A program made the position numbers and the translations under genes. A stretch of 13,733 nucleotides of DNA from a bacterium (GTDB lineage: Bacteria; Ratteibacteria; UBA8468; B48-G9; JAFGKM01), in the NCBI GenBank assembly GCA_029548585.1, contig JAKPNC010000125.1, positions 1 to 13,733 on the forward strand, in the 5' to 3' direction. Shown one piece after another: positions 1 through 7,184 of this stretch (the stretch's first letter is position 1; every line of letters begins with the position of its first letter). Below the pieces are notes generated by a model. The model saw only the letters and a program-made list of their open reading frames with translations. It searched no databases and had not been told where the DNA came from.

Positions 1-1549
1 CGTCGCTGTTGGGTATGAAGAGGTCTCCGCAACGAAGCGCGAAACATGCGGCTCCCCAGAGCATGTTTGTTTCAACGTTATCCCAGTTCCCCTCGTTGAT
101 ATCTATCCCGTACCTGTAATTATTGAAAAGCTCTCCCAGCAGGGGATTTCCCATCACTATGTCACAGCCGGTTTGCATGTAGCCCCACGGGGGAAGCCTC
201 TTCCTCATCTCCTGCGTCCACCAGCTTCTCAGTTCGTAACCGCTCTTCTCCTTTCTCGAAAAAAGAGGTCGGCTGTCTTCGAACGAGTAGCTCCAGAGGT
301 CGTGCTTGACTCCTTCAAATCCGTATTCCGTGATAAGCCTGTCAAGGGCCTTTTCCATGTAGCTTCTCACTTCGGGGATGCTTATGTCAAGGATGCGCGG
401 ACCCTTTTCCGAGGGGAACCTGTCATAGAGCCATTCCGGATGTTCTTTCGCAAGGCGCGTTTTTCTCTCTATCATGTTTGCTATCCAGATGGAGGGTTTC
501 ATCCCCGTCTGCCGAACCCTGTCTGCAAATTTTTTCATGCCTTCAGGGAACTTGTTCGGGTCTATGTCTTGTTCGCCTTCGTAGGGTACGCTCATTCCTC
601 CTTTGAAATCCCCGGTTTTTCCATAACCCCAGTCTATGTAAATCCATTCCACCGCGGGAAGATTTTTCCTGGCAAATTCCGCGGTTTTCAGTATCCTTTC
701 CTGGTCTATGTCCTGGACGGGGCCGTCGTTGGAAGAGCCCCACATGACCGAATGGCGGTTTGTGGGGGTTCTGCCGCGGCTGACCGGCAGGTGCTTTCTC
801 AATTCATCGAGATAGCCGGAGAAGATTCTGCCTATGTCACCGGCTTCAGTTGTTGTGCCGATGTACCATGTGTCGCCGTCCAGGGTTTCCCCTGGAAGAA
901 AAATCCTGTAATCGATTCCCTTGAGGGAAGAGAATATTTCCCATGCGACCCTGCCTTTTTCATGGCGGAAAACGTAGTTATGGTAGAAAACCTTCTGGCT
1001 GAGACTCCCGTGGACCAGTCCTCTTGGCGAGTCATGGTTCGACAGGAGCGCCGCGGGGAACGGCTGGTAGGGCGAGGCCCCTATCCTTTCGCACGTTATT
1101 GCAGGGTCGAAGTATTTTGTTTCCTCGAGAAGGCAGTCCCAGCCGCTCTTCTTGACAAGCTCAGGGGTGAGCTTCAAATCCACCGGCATAGCCATCATCT
1201 TGTATATGCGGGGGTTTTCGACATGGTAGTAATAATCTTTTTCAGGAGCGCATCCTTTTCCGAAACCGATGCCTTTCAGTACGAGAGCAGTTTCTTTCAG
1301 GTGCAATGTTTTTCCGGAGACATTCCTTATGCTGCGGCTCCATGTGCTTCTGCCTGCATCCCAGGCAAACCATACGGTTTCTTCCACGCCGCCGTAAAAG
1401 TTATATATGAGACCCCTTCTTGTTTTCCTGTTTATTTCAACTTCCGTTCGTTCAGGCAAAAGGTCTCCCGATTCCAACCTGATTAAAAATCCCGCTGAAA
1501 TATCCCTGCAATCCGTTATTTCTGAGAGAATGCCGTTCACTTTTTTCAT
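1..1549 (-). CDS. GH36/clan GH-D alpha-galactosidase-like glycoside hydrolase, 3' end cut by window edge
   Basis: An uninterrupted reading frame runs from the ATG at 1549 to the left edge (516 full codons), so the C-terminus is missing. The first ~260 residues look like a beta-rich N-terminal domain with no signal peptide, so the enzyme is probably cytoplasmic. A (beta/alpha)8 barrel follows. Visible landmarks are YIDWGYG (Asp306), KPSIWIANM, and GVKHDLWSY, where Asp417 sits in the K-x-D arrangement of the GH27/GH36 nucleophile. NYRYGID (Asp483) is a candidate acid/base. By family, such enzymes remove terminal alpha-galactose or related alpha-sugars with retention of configuration. The start is supported by a GGGGAG ribosome site just upstream. 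It lies 28 bp after the E1 beta stop codon and appears to be the fourth gene of the operon. The exact GH family and sugar are uncertain; other melibiase-like subfamilies are possible. Confidence 0.85.
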   Translation of the reverse strand, partial: MKKVNGILSEITDCRDISAGFLIRLESGDLLPERTEVEINRKTRRGLIYNFYGGVEETVWFAWDAGRSTWSRSIRNVSGKTLHLKETALVLKGIGFGKGCAPEKDYYYHVENPRIYKMMAMPVDLKLTPELVKKSGWDCLLEETKYFDPAITCERIGASPYQPFPAALLSNHDSPRGLVHGSLSQKVFYHNYVFRHEKGRVAWEIFSSLKGIDYRIFLPGETLDGDTWYIGTTTEAGDIGRIFSGYLDELRKHLPVSRGRTPTNRHSVMWGSSNDGPVQDIDQERILKTAEFARKNLPAVEWIYIDWGYGKTGDFKGGMSVPYEGEQDIDPNKFPEGMKKFADRVRQTGMKPSIWIANMIERKTRLAKEHPEWLYDRFPSEKGPRILDISIPEVRSYMEKALDRLITEYGFEGVKHDLWSYSFEDSRPLFSRKEKSGYELRSWWTQEMRKRLPPWGYMQTGCDIVMGNPLLGELFNNYRYGIDINEGNWDNVETNMLWGAACFALRCGDLFIPNSD

Positions 1550-1577
1550 TTGGCTCCCCGTTGTTATTCGCGCCTTT

Positions 1578-2552
1578 TCAACGCGGTATGATTTTTTTTA
1601 CTGCATCGGCAACGTCTTCTGCCGAAGGAACGCAAGCATCTTCAAGAACCGGAGAAAACGGTATGGGTACATTCAGCCCGCCGAGGACTTTCGGAGGAGC
1701 ATCGAGATAGTCAAACGCCTGTTCCGACACCTGCCTTACTATCTCGGCCCCGAAACCGCATCTTTCCGGAGCTTCATGCAGTACAAGCAGCCTTCCCGTT
1801 TTTTTCAGGGAACCTGCTATCGTTTCAATATCGAGGGGCACAAGCGTTCTCGGGTCGATAACCTCCATCTCTATTTCTTCGGAAAGCATTCCTGCCGCTT
1901 CAAGAGCTTTAGGCACCATGTTGGAAAGAGCCACAACGGTTATGTCTTTTCCTTTTCTTTTAATATCTGCCTGGCCCAGGGGGATGAGGTATTCTTCCCG
2001 GGGAACCGGCCCTTTTTTGAAATAGAGTATCCTGTTTTCAAGGAAGATAACGGGGCTGTCATCCCTTATGCTTGTTTTCAGGAGACCTTTGGCGTCGTAA
2101 GGGGTTGAAGGCATCACAACCTTCAGCCCCGGGGTATGAGCAAACCATGCCTCAAGGCTCTGGCTGTGCTGGGCGGCCTCCCTGGTACCTATGCCGTAAG
2201 GAGCCCTGATAACAAGGGGGGCTTTTATCCGGTTGCCCGACATGAAAGAAACCTTGGCCGCCTGGTTTATCACCTGGTCCATTGCGGTGGTGATAAAATC
2301 GAGATACATGATTTCCGCCACGGGTCTCAAGCCTGCCATGGCCGCTCCCACCGCAAGACCAGTAAACCCGGATTCCGATATCGGGGCATCCCTGACCCTC
2401 TCCGGCCCGAATTTTTCAAAGAGTCCCTCCGTGGCCCTGAATGCCCCTCCGGCACAGCTCACTTCTTCCCCTATGATAAAAACTCCGGTATCATTCTCCA
2501 TTTCTTCCATTAGGGCTTCATTGACGGCTTCTACGTATTTTATCTCTCTCAT
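1578..2552 (-). CDS. Thiamine-pyrophosphate-dependent 2-oxo-acid/acetoin dehydrogenase, E1 beta subunit
   Basis: This 324-aa protein has the usual length and full layout of the E1 beta subunit (AcoB/PdhB/BkdB type). With E1 alpha it forms an alpha2beta2 enzyme that decarboxylates a 2-oxo acid, or cleaves acetoin, on TPP. Visible marks are the N-terminal YVEAVNEALMEEM, the pyrimidine-domain ISESGFTGLAVGAAM with Glu60 (the TPP N1' glutamate position), PLVIRAPYG, and AQHSQSLEAWFAHTPGLKVVMPS with the conserved active-site His129. The C-terminal transketolase-type domain includes VIDPRTLVPLD and a HEAPERCGFGAEI segment. The start overlaps the E1 alpha stop in an ATGA, with a clear AAAGGAG ribosome site 7 bases upstream, so the two subunits are translationally coupled. 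No E2 or E3 gene is in the window. Which 2-oxo compound it uses cannot be read from sequence. Confidence 0.93.
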   Translation of the reverse strand: MREIKYVEAVNEALMEEMENDTGVFIIGEEVSCAGGAFRATEGLFEKFGPERVRDAPISESGFTGLAVGAAMAGLRPVAEIMYLDFITTAMDQVINQAAKVSFMSGNRIKAPLVIRAPYGIGTREAAQHSQSLEAWFAHTPGLKVVMPSTPYDAKGLLKTSIRDDSPVIFLENRILYFKKGPVPREEYLIPLGQADIKRKGKDITVVALSNMVPKALEAAGMLSEEIEMEVIDPRTLVPLDIETIAGSLKKTGRLLVLHEAPERCGFGAEIVRQVSEQAFDYLDAPPKVLGGLNVPIPFSPVLEDACVPSAEDVADAVKKIIPR

Positions 2553-3538
2553 TTCAATGCTCCTTTAGAACCGTCTATATCCATCGCCTCTTCTCTGAAC
2601 TTCTTCCTGTCTGGCAGCGGGGCTGACAGGGCAAATTGTTCAGCCTCTTTTATCTCTTCTGCAACTTCTTCTCTTATCTTTCTTAAATCATCCGGGCCGG
2701 CAATGCCTTCATTCAGAATCCATTTTTCCGAGAGCTTTATGGGATCTCTTTCCTTCCATTTGTCTATTTCTTCTTTTTTTCTCATGTCTCCGGCCACCAT
2801 GCAGTGGGGGTCTATGCGGTAGGTCTTGCACTCGAGAAGAGACGGACCCGCTCCGTCTCGCGCCCTTGCCACTGCTTTCTCTGCCGCCGTGTATACATCC
2901 GACAGGCTGTTTCCATCCACCGCCTCGCCGGGCATTCCGTACCCTGAAGCTCTTTGTGCAACGTCCTTTATGCAAATAGTTTCCGAAACCGGGGTATTTA
3001 CGGCGTAACAGTTGTTTTCACAAACGAAAATGACGGGCAATTTCCACAGTGAAGCAAGATTCAGAGATTCATGGAAAGTACCCTGGCTTGCAGCCCCGTC
3101 CCCGAAGTAGCAGACCGATACCTGCTTTGTTTTCAGGTATTTTGCGCGGTAAGCGGCACCCGTGGCAAGAGGAAGCCCCGCTCCGACAATGCCGTTGCCT
3201 CCCATGAAATTTATCTCCGTGTCAAACAGGTGCATGGATCCGCCTCTTCCAGAGGAACAACCGGCCTCTTTTCCCATCAGTTCGGCCAGCATTTTTTTAA
3301 TGCTGCCTCCTTTTGCTATGAAATGGCCGTGACCCCGGTGGGTGCTGAAAACATAATCATCTTTATTCAAGAGCATGGAAACACCGGCCGCGATCGCTTC
3401 CTCGCCTATGTACGTGTGGAGGGCGCCCATGAAATTCCCTGCAAGAAGATTTTCTTTATGCATCTTTTTTGCGTGCTCCTCAAAAAGCCTTATCCTGTAC
3501 ATTATCCTTAAAGCTTCAGGCATCGTCTCTTTTTTCAT
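2549..3538 (-). CDS. Thiamine-pyrophosphate-dependent 2-oxo-acid/acetoin dehydrogenase, E1 alpha subunit
   Basis: This 329-aa protein matches the E1 alpha subunit, closest in feel to the acetoin dehydrogenase AcoA group. It binds TPP-Mg at the interface with E1 beta. Visible motifs are RIRLFEEHAKKMH near the N-terminus, STHRGHGHFIAKGG (residues 65-78), SSGRGGSMHLFD (95-106), GNGIVGAGLPLATGAA (114-129), and the TPP-binding GDG(146-148)-x26-NN(175-176) with ASQGTFHESLNLASLWKLP between them. The later loop reads TYRIDPHCMVAGD (239-251). It keeps the active-site histidine (His245), but the usual glycine before it is proline. The ATG overlaps the upstream glycosidase stop codon by 4 bases and has an AAAGGAG site about 10 bases upstream. 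It is the second gene of the operon. The enzyme class is secure; the substrate is not. Confidence 0.94.
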   Translation of the reverse strand: MKKETMPEALRIMYRIRLFEEHAKKMHKENLLAGNFMGALHTYIGEEAIAAGVSMLLNKDDYVFSTHRGHGHFIAKGGSIKKMLAELMGKEAGCSSGRGGSMHLFDTEINFMGGNGIVGAGLPLATGAAYRAKYLKTKQVSVCYFGDGAASQGTFHESLNLASLWKLPVIFVCENNCYAVNTPVSETICIKDVAQRASGYGMPGEAVDGNSLSDVYTAAEKAVARARDGAGPSLLECKTYRIDPHCMVAGDMRKKEEIDKWKERDPIKLSEKWILNEGIAGPDDLRKIREEVAEEIKEAEQFALSAPLPDRKKFREEAMDIDGSKGALK

Positions 3539-6435
3539 GGGGATATTTCTCCTTTATGACCGGTGAGGAGCCAGCCGAAGTTATAAGCGGGATCTTCCTT
3601 CCCGAAGGCAAGAAGAGATTTTTCAAGTATCCTGTAATCTGTCCACCTGTTCATATAGCTCTTGAAATTGCCCCTTCCCTCCTCTTTGTAATTTACCCAC
3701 CTGATGACGTTAAATCTGTACCTGTCGCCGGTATAGGGAAGGGAACCGTACGGTATCCGGAAAAAAGCAGACCATGAGCCATCATGCATGTAAACGGAAG
3801 CGCTCCAGTTAAAACTCTTTTTAGAATAATCCCGGTGCGTAAGCTTTCCGGAGTTCATTTCTCCGCTTGAGTTTACCGTGAAAGAAGATCGTGGAAAAAG
3901 CCGTTTTGTCTCAATCTGGAGTTCAACGCTTTCCATGCAGGTAAAATCGTCTTTTCCTTTGCTTAGGAGTCCTTCCATGTCCGGTGTCTGGCACCTGACG
4001 GTGAAATAAATCGCATCCCTGCTGCAAGCGGCTTTCCATGTTGTCCTGTGAAGTTTGGCAAAATCGCCCCGTTCGGGTTTGAACGCCAAATCCTTCTTGT
4101 CAAAATAAAACCAGAAAGGCAAATCTTCTTCCGGAAGTTTATCAAAAATGGCGTCAACGCTTTTCTTCGGAAGGTCTTTTGCATCTGCCCCGCATTCATA
4201 AACGGGAGGCTCTGGTTTTTCCCCCGTATATGCCGGGAATAAAATATGTCCTTTTTTTATCTCTTCTTCCACCCGGGGAAAATCTTCTCTGACTATTTTT
4301 TCAAGATGCCTCATGCGCCACGAAATCTTTTCGGGAAAATACTTGTATCCCTCGGCTTCCGCGTGGAAACCCAGCCGCGGGTCTTTTTGTGCAAGTTCCA
4401 GCAGCTTTTTATCCCTGCCAATTTCTTCCTGGACAATCTTCTTCATATCAGCAAGGATTTTCAGTCTCGATGTACCCTTCATGCACATCATTTTTTCCCT
4501 GAGGTCGTAGAACCTGAGGATATTGTATCCGCTTTCAAACTGTATCCCGAGAGCTTCGTCCACCCGGAGTTTTTCTTCCATTTCCGGGTCAGCTTTGCCT
4601 GCCGCCAAATCTTTTTTCAATATCCCCACACCTTTATTCCATTCTCTTGACATCTCTTTGCATAGATTGAGTATTTCGGGTATCGTGTGGGTGTAGGAGA
4701 ATGACTGTCCTATCCTGTCTCCGCTGGGGGGATAGCATATCCTCCATGTGGGAGCGAGAGGCTTATTCCGGGGTTTCAGGTATAGGGGCCACACGGGACC
4801 GTCGTGCATGGGCCCGTAATAACCGAACAAGGCGTTCATGGGGTAGTTGGAGTATGCGTCCCTGAATATCTTCCACGCCTTTACGGCTTTTCTTCCATCC
4901 CCGGGCCACCAGCAACCTGCCAGTTTTTTCAGGAAGGCGTCCTCGCTTTTTGGAAACGGAGCGAAGGCAAGCTCTCCGGCAGCTTTTGTCATAAGCCCGG
5001 GGTACGCCCCGAAGAACCAGCACTGCATGACCCCGCTGACTCCCAGCTGGTGCATGGCTTTATACTTGCGGTAGAGGTTGCCAGGGACGGAAACCCACGG
5101 GACGGTTGCTACTTCGTGAGAACAGCTTACCTGTATCTTGGCAAAAACAGGAGTGCCGGCCTCAACGGCGTTTTTACAGCATCTCCTGAAAAGTTCGCTC
5201 GGCCCCACGTAAGAAAGCCAGTAATCCCCCGCATACCTGGTCTTTCCAAGCTGTTTCGCCCTTCCTGCCGACTCAAAGTTCAACTGCAGGACAATGTCCC
5301 GGGGCATTTTCCCTGCGGCTTCTTCGGTGGCTTTTTCTCCCCAGCCTATATACTGGCTGTAATGCCAGGAGATAAGCTGTGCTGAAGGGTTTGCCCTGTG
5401 CATGCCTCTTGCCATTATTGAAAGCATTTCGGCTACCACTTCGGCAGGATCCCTCTTACTGCAGAGCGGGCAGTTGTTGTTCGAGTTGGTTCCTGCATAA
5501 CAGTTGGTCGGCCTTTCCCCCACGGATATGTTTATCAACCCTCCGAGGTGCGGCACCCTGCTGAAGAGCGTATATGACGCTTCTTCGATATACGCCTTCC
5601 CCTTTTCCGTTGACGTGCAGAAATAGGAGAAAGCGTTGTTGTTGTGCCCCTGGATTTCAGGGTATTTTTTTATCATGGAACTGCCTGAGGGAAACGCCAG
5701 CGGCTCTATGCAGAACGGGTAAATCTTTATCCCGTATCGCCGGCACTTGTTCACTGTGCTTCTTAATTTTTCAAGCCTCCGTTCTGCGTGCCTCCCGTAT
5801 TCGGGGATAATTTCAGAAGGTACTGTGTCAGCAAAGGTTATTGTCAGCCACAGCCCGTTTACCCCGTCATGTGCGAGTCTGTTGAGATATTCTTCGGAGT
5901 AGTAGTCTGTATCGTCGTTCAGCTCGTCCCTGTTTTTGGGCGGCCGGTTTATGGGGCCATAACAGCATCTCGATATGCGGGTTTTTATCACGGGGAATCT
6001 CTTTATCTTTCCGGGCGCAAGGAAAGGTCCTCCCGAACGCAGGAGCTCGTCTTCAAGGTAGACCAGCGCGCGCCTTATTCCCTCGGTGTCGCCGGACATT
6101 ATCTCTATTCCATTTTTCTTCACCGAAATGATATATTCCTCAAACACGGATGTTTTCGTTTTTCTTATGGCAACAGGGAAATCTCCGTTTACAGGTATTT
6201 CGCCGGCCTCAAGAAACCTTTCAAAATCTTCAAAGGCGGTATCAAGCAGCCCTTCCGGGTCGGGAAATTTATTTGCGATTCTGACGCCGTTTTTAATGGA
6301 TATCTCACCCCCTTTTGCACGGGTTCTCTTCCATTTAAACGGCTTATGCAGAGGTTCGCTCAGCAGTTTTATAAAACCCCAGTCTTTCTCTTCGGGCTGT
6401 TTGGGTTCCGGTTCCGGGTTTTGCAGGTATCCCAT
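3535..6435 (-). CDS. GH20-like glycoside hydrolase with C-terminal CBM9-like domain, 966 aa
   Basis: This is the first gene of the operon. Residues ~45-160 resemble the small alpha/beta domain that precedes the barrel in GH20 and alpha-glucuronidase-like enzymes (SGDTEGIRRALVYLEDEL, then FPVIKTRISRC at the barrel start). Residues ~160-530 look like a TIM barrel (HDGVNGLWLTITF, YGIKIYPFCIEPLAF, GGLINISVGERPTN, CPLCSKR at ~322-328, SAQLISWHYSQYIGW). A helical region follows (~600-750), then a CBM9/DOMON-like beta domain (~770-960: DAIYFTVRCQ, SWSAFFRIPYGSLPY, RYRFNVIRWVN). No signal peptide is seen, so it is probably intracellular. The ATG at 6435 is preferred because GGAGGAG lies directly upstream. 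The in-frame GTG at 6507 adds 24 unstructured residues and lacks a ribosome site. No canonical GH20 Asp-Glu catalytic pair is seen. Glycan activity is likely; the substrate is unknown. Confidence 0.8.
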   Translation of the reverse strand: MGYLQNPEPEPKQPEEKDWGFIKLLSEPLHKPFKWKRTRAKGGEISIKNGVRIANKFPDPEGLLDTAFEDFERFLEAGEIPVNGDFPVAIRKTKTSVFEEYIISVKKNGIEIMSGDTEGIRRALVYLEDELLRSGGPFLAPGKIKRFPVIKTRISRCCYGPINRPPKNRDELNDDTDYYSEEYLNRLAHDGVNGLWLTITFADTVPSEIIPEYGRHAERRLEKLRSTVNKCRRYGIKIYPFCIEPLAFPSGSSMIKKYPEIQGHNNNAFSYFCTSTEKGKAYIEEASYTLFSRVPHLGGLINISVGERPTNCYAGTNSNNNCPLCSKRDPAEVVAEMLSIMARGMHRANPSAQLISWHYSQYIGWGEKATEEAAGKMPRDIVLQLNFESAGRAKQLGKTRYAGDYWLSYVGPSELFRRCCKNAVEAGTPVFAKIQVSCSHEVATVPWVSVPGNLYRKYKAMHQLGVSGVMQCWFFGAYPGLMTKAAGELAFAPFPKSEDAFLKKLAGCWWPGDGRKAVKAWKIFRDAYSNYPMNALFGYYGPMHDGPVWPLYLKPRNKPLAPTWRICYPPSGDRIGQSFSYTHTIPEILNLCKEMSREWNKGVGILKKDLAAGKADPEMEEKLRVDEALGIQFESGYNILRFYDLREKMMCMKGTSRLKILADMKKIVQEEIGRDKKLLELAQKDPRLGFHAEAEGYKYFPEKISWRMRHLEKIVREDFPRVEEEIKKGHILFPAYTGEKPEPPVYECGADAKDLPKKSVDAIFDKLPEEDLPFWFYFDKKDLAFKPERGDFAKLHRTTWKAACSRDAIYFTVRCQTPDMEGLLSKGKDDFTCMESVELQIETKRLFPRSSFTVNSSGEMNSGKLTHRDYSKKSFNWSASVYMHDGSWSAFFRIPYGSLPYTGDRYRFNVIRWVNYKEEGRGNFKSYMNRWTDYRILEKSLLAFGKEDPAYNFGWLLTGHKGEISP

Positions 6436-6437
6436 AT

Positions 6438-6444
6438 CTCCTCC
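6438..6444 (-). promoter_or_regulatory. Ribosome binding site that fixes the 966-aa start
   Basis: On the minus strand GGAGGAG ends two bases before the ATG at 6435, so a GGAGG core sits 4 bases away. The upstream GTG candidate at 6507 is preceded by a stretch with no Shine-Dalgarno match. This decides the start in favour of 6435. Confidence 0.75.
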
Positions 6445-6544
6445 AAACGGTTGATTTCTCCCGCATGATTCAAAAGAAACGTAACCTGAATGCCCCTTAT
6501 GAAACACGGGGAATTTTTACTCGCCTTCGCAGATTTATCCTCTC

Positions 6545-6574
6545 TACCCTCCTGCGCTAAAGCTTCGGAGGGTA
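6545..6574. repeat. Palindromic element, copy A (8-bp perfect stem, 14-nt loop)
   Basis: TACCCTCC at 6545-6552 is perfectly complementary to GGAGGGTA at 6567-6574. The 14-nt loop contains GCTAAAGCTTC. It sits in the untranslated leader of the minus operon. A diverged relative lies at 6880-6933: shared pieces in the same order are ATCCT, CCTCC, GCTAAA, CGGA, GGGTA and TGTGA. The arrangement suggests a short dispersed palindromic repeat (REP/MITE-like), but copy number cannot be judged from this window. Confidence 0.5.
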
Positions 6575-6598
6575 AACCTTTGTGAAAGAAGGAAGCCG

Positions 6599-6611
6599 CG
6601 GGCTGTGCCCG
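6599..6611 (-). other. GC-rich hairpin in the operon leader
   Basis: A perfect inverted repeat, CGGGC-TGT-GCCCG on the plus strand, forms a 5-bp stem with a 3-nt loop. It lies about 10 nt after the predicted start of the operon transcript, next to a GGAGCTCC palindrome (6614-6621). No T-tract follows, so it is not a normal intrinsic terminator. A structured leader or mRNA-stabilising hairpin is possible. Confidence 0.45.
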
Positions 6612-6628
6612 TAGGAGCTCCACTATTC

Positions 6629-6658
6629 ATTATATCACTACACAGGAAGAAGGGATAA
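6629..6658 (-). promoter_or_regulatory. Extended -10 promoter of the glycosidase/E1 operon
   Basis: On the minus strand a perfect TATAAT (6634 to 6629) is preceded by TGA, giving the extended -10 TGATATAAT. A weak -35 (TTATCC, 6658-6653) lies 18 bases upstream. Transcription would start near 6622, leaving a leader of about 187 nt before the ATG at 6435. Seen in sequence; activity is inferred. Confidence 0.65.
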
Positions 6659-6879
6659 TCACAGTGTCGTTTATTAAGTGGGGGATTAGGGAGGAATCCT
6701 GATCAATGAAGAGGGATCGGAAATTCAGATTATCCTGCAATTACATGAAGTGCTTTAACTTTCTGTCCAAACAAAGGAGATAGACTCGCTCCGGAGAACC
6801 CATAAAGCTTGTCTGCCGTAGCCCTGGTGTGGGAGCGGGGTTCTTCAACAGTATAGTCTATAGATTTACAAGCCCCCAT

Positions 6880-6940
6880 CATCCTGATCCTCCTCCGCTA
6901 AAACTGCGGACGGGTATGCCCTCTCCCCTGTGAGTAGGGG
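6880..6940. repeat. Palindromic element, copy B (diverged), with adjacent CCCC/GGGG hairpin
   Basis: TCCGC (6894-6898) pairs with GCGGA (6906-6910) around a TAAAACT loop. A second hairpin, CCCC (6925-6928) with GGGG (6937-6940), follows directly. The order of short matches to copy A (6537-6585) suggests common descent. It lies between the two divergent promoters. The match is modest, so independent origin is possible. Confidence 0.4.
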
Positions 6941-7004
6941 GGAAGACGTTCATTTCAACGAACTTAAAATTTTATATCTTAATCCAAATCTGATCCTTTA
7001 TAGA

Positions 7005-7033
7005 TTGACTTTTTAATGGAAAGATATTAAAGT
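7005..7033 (+). promoter_or_regulatory. Sigma70-like promoter of the exported beta-helix gene
   Basis: TTGACT (7005-7010) is followed after exactly 17 bases by TAAAGT (7028-7033), in an A/T-rich tract. The -35 matches consensus at five of six positions and the -10 at four of six. The predicted start near 7040 gives a leader of about 145 nt before the ATG at 7185. Seen in sequence; function is inferred. Confidence 0.5.
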
Positions 7034-7082
7034 ATCAAAACGGAAGGTTTTCATGTTTTCTCAATATTATTCTGCTGTTCAG

Positions 7083-7128
7083 CGTCTGCGTAGGGTCTGG
7101 CGCTTCCAGCGGAAGCTCTATGCGGACG
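7083..7128 (+). ncRNA. Long two-part hairpin in the 5' leader of the beta-helix gene
   Basis: CGTCTGCGTAG (7083-7093) pairs along all 11 positions with CTATGCGGACG (7118-7128); two of the pairs are G-U, allowed only in RNA. Inside it GCTTCC (7102-7107) pairs perfectly with GGAAGC (7111-7116) around an AGC loop, leaving an 8-nt bulge on the left and 1 nt on the right. It lies between the predicted promoter and the ribosome site. This may be a cis-acting regulatory RNA. No known riboswitch family is recognised. Confidence 0.45.
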
Positions 7129-7184
7129 GCAAGAACAGGTTTGTGAAAAACGGTCGAAAATACGGCACTATTTGCGAGGTGAAC

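Larger units (their letters stand above)
6436..7184. other. 749-bp divergent intergenic region, no gene seen
   Basis: No convincing coding frame lies between the operon start (6435) and the exported protein start (7185). The region contains the minus promoter at 6629-6658, leader hairpins at 6545-6574 and 6599-6611, a small GGATT/AATCC hairpin (6683-6699), palindromic copy B (6880-6940), an A/T-rich stretch (6955-7050) with a plus promoter, and a long hairpin at 7083-7128. The stretch 6700-6870 shows nothing recognisable. Separate promoters and leaders for each arm suggest that both genes are regulated here. Confidence 0.6.

Noticed and set aside
173..1486. 437-aa open frame on the plus strand
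   Set aside because: It lies opposite the GH36-like gene, whose frame is open to the window edge, has family motifs and continues the operon. The plus-strand product has no recognisable domain.
1407..2108. 233-aa open frame on the plus strand
   Set aside because: It is antisense to the clear E1 beta and GH36-like genes, and its composition (Phe/Arg/Ser rich) is that of a shadow frame.
6436..6507. 24-residue N-terminal extension of the GH20-like protein from a GTG
   Set aside because: No ribosome site precedes the GTG, the added residues show no signal peptide or domain, and GGAGGAG marks the ATG at 6435.
6369..6623. 84-aa open frame on the minus strand in the operon leader
   Set aside because: It starts at the predicted transcript start with no room for a ribosome site, overlaps the first operon gene in another frame, and contains the palindromic element.
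7053..7184. 44-residue N-terminal extension of the exported protein
   Set aside because: It would bury the signal peptide, has no convincing ribosome site, and spans the RNA hairpin. The ATG at 7185 directly opens a classical signal sequence.
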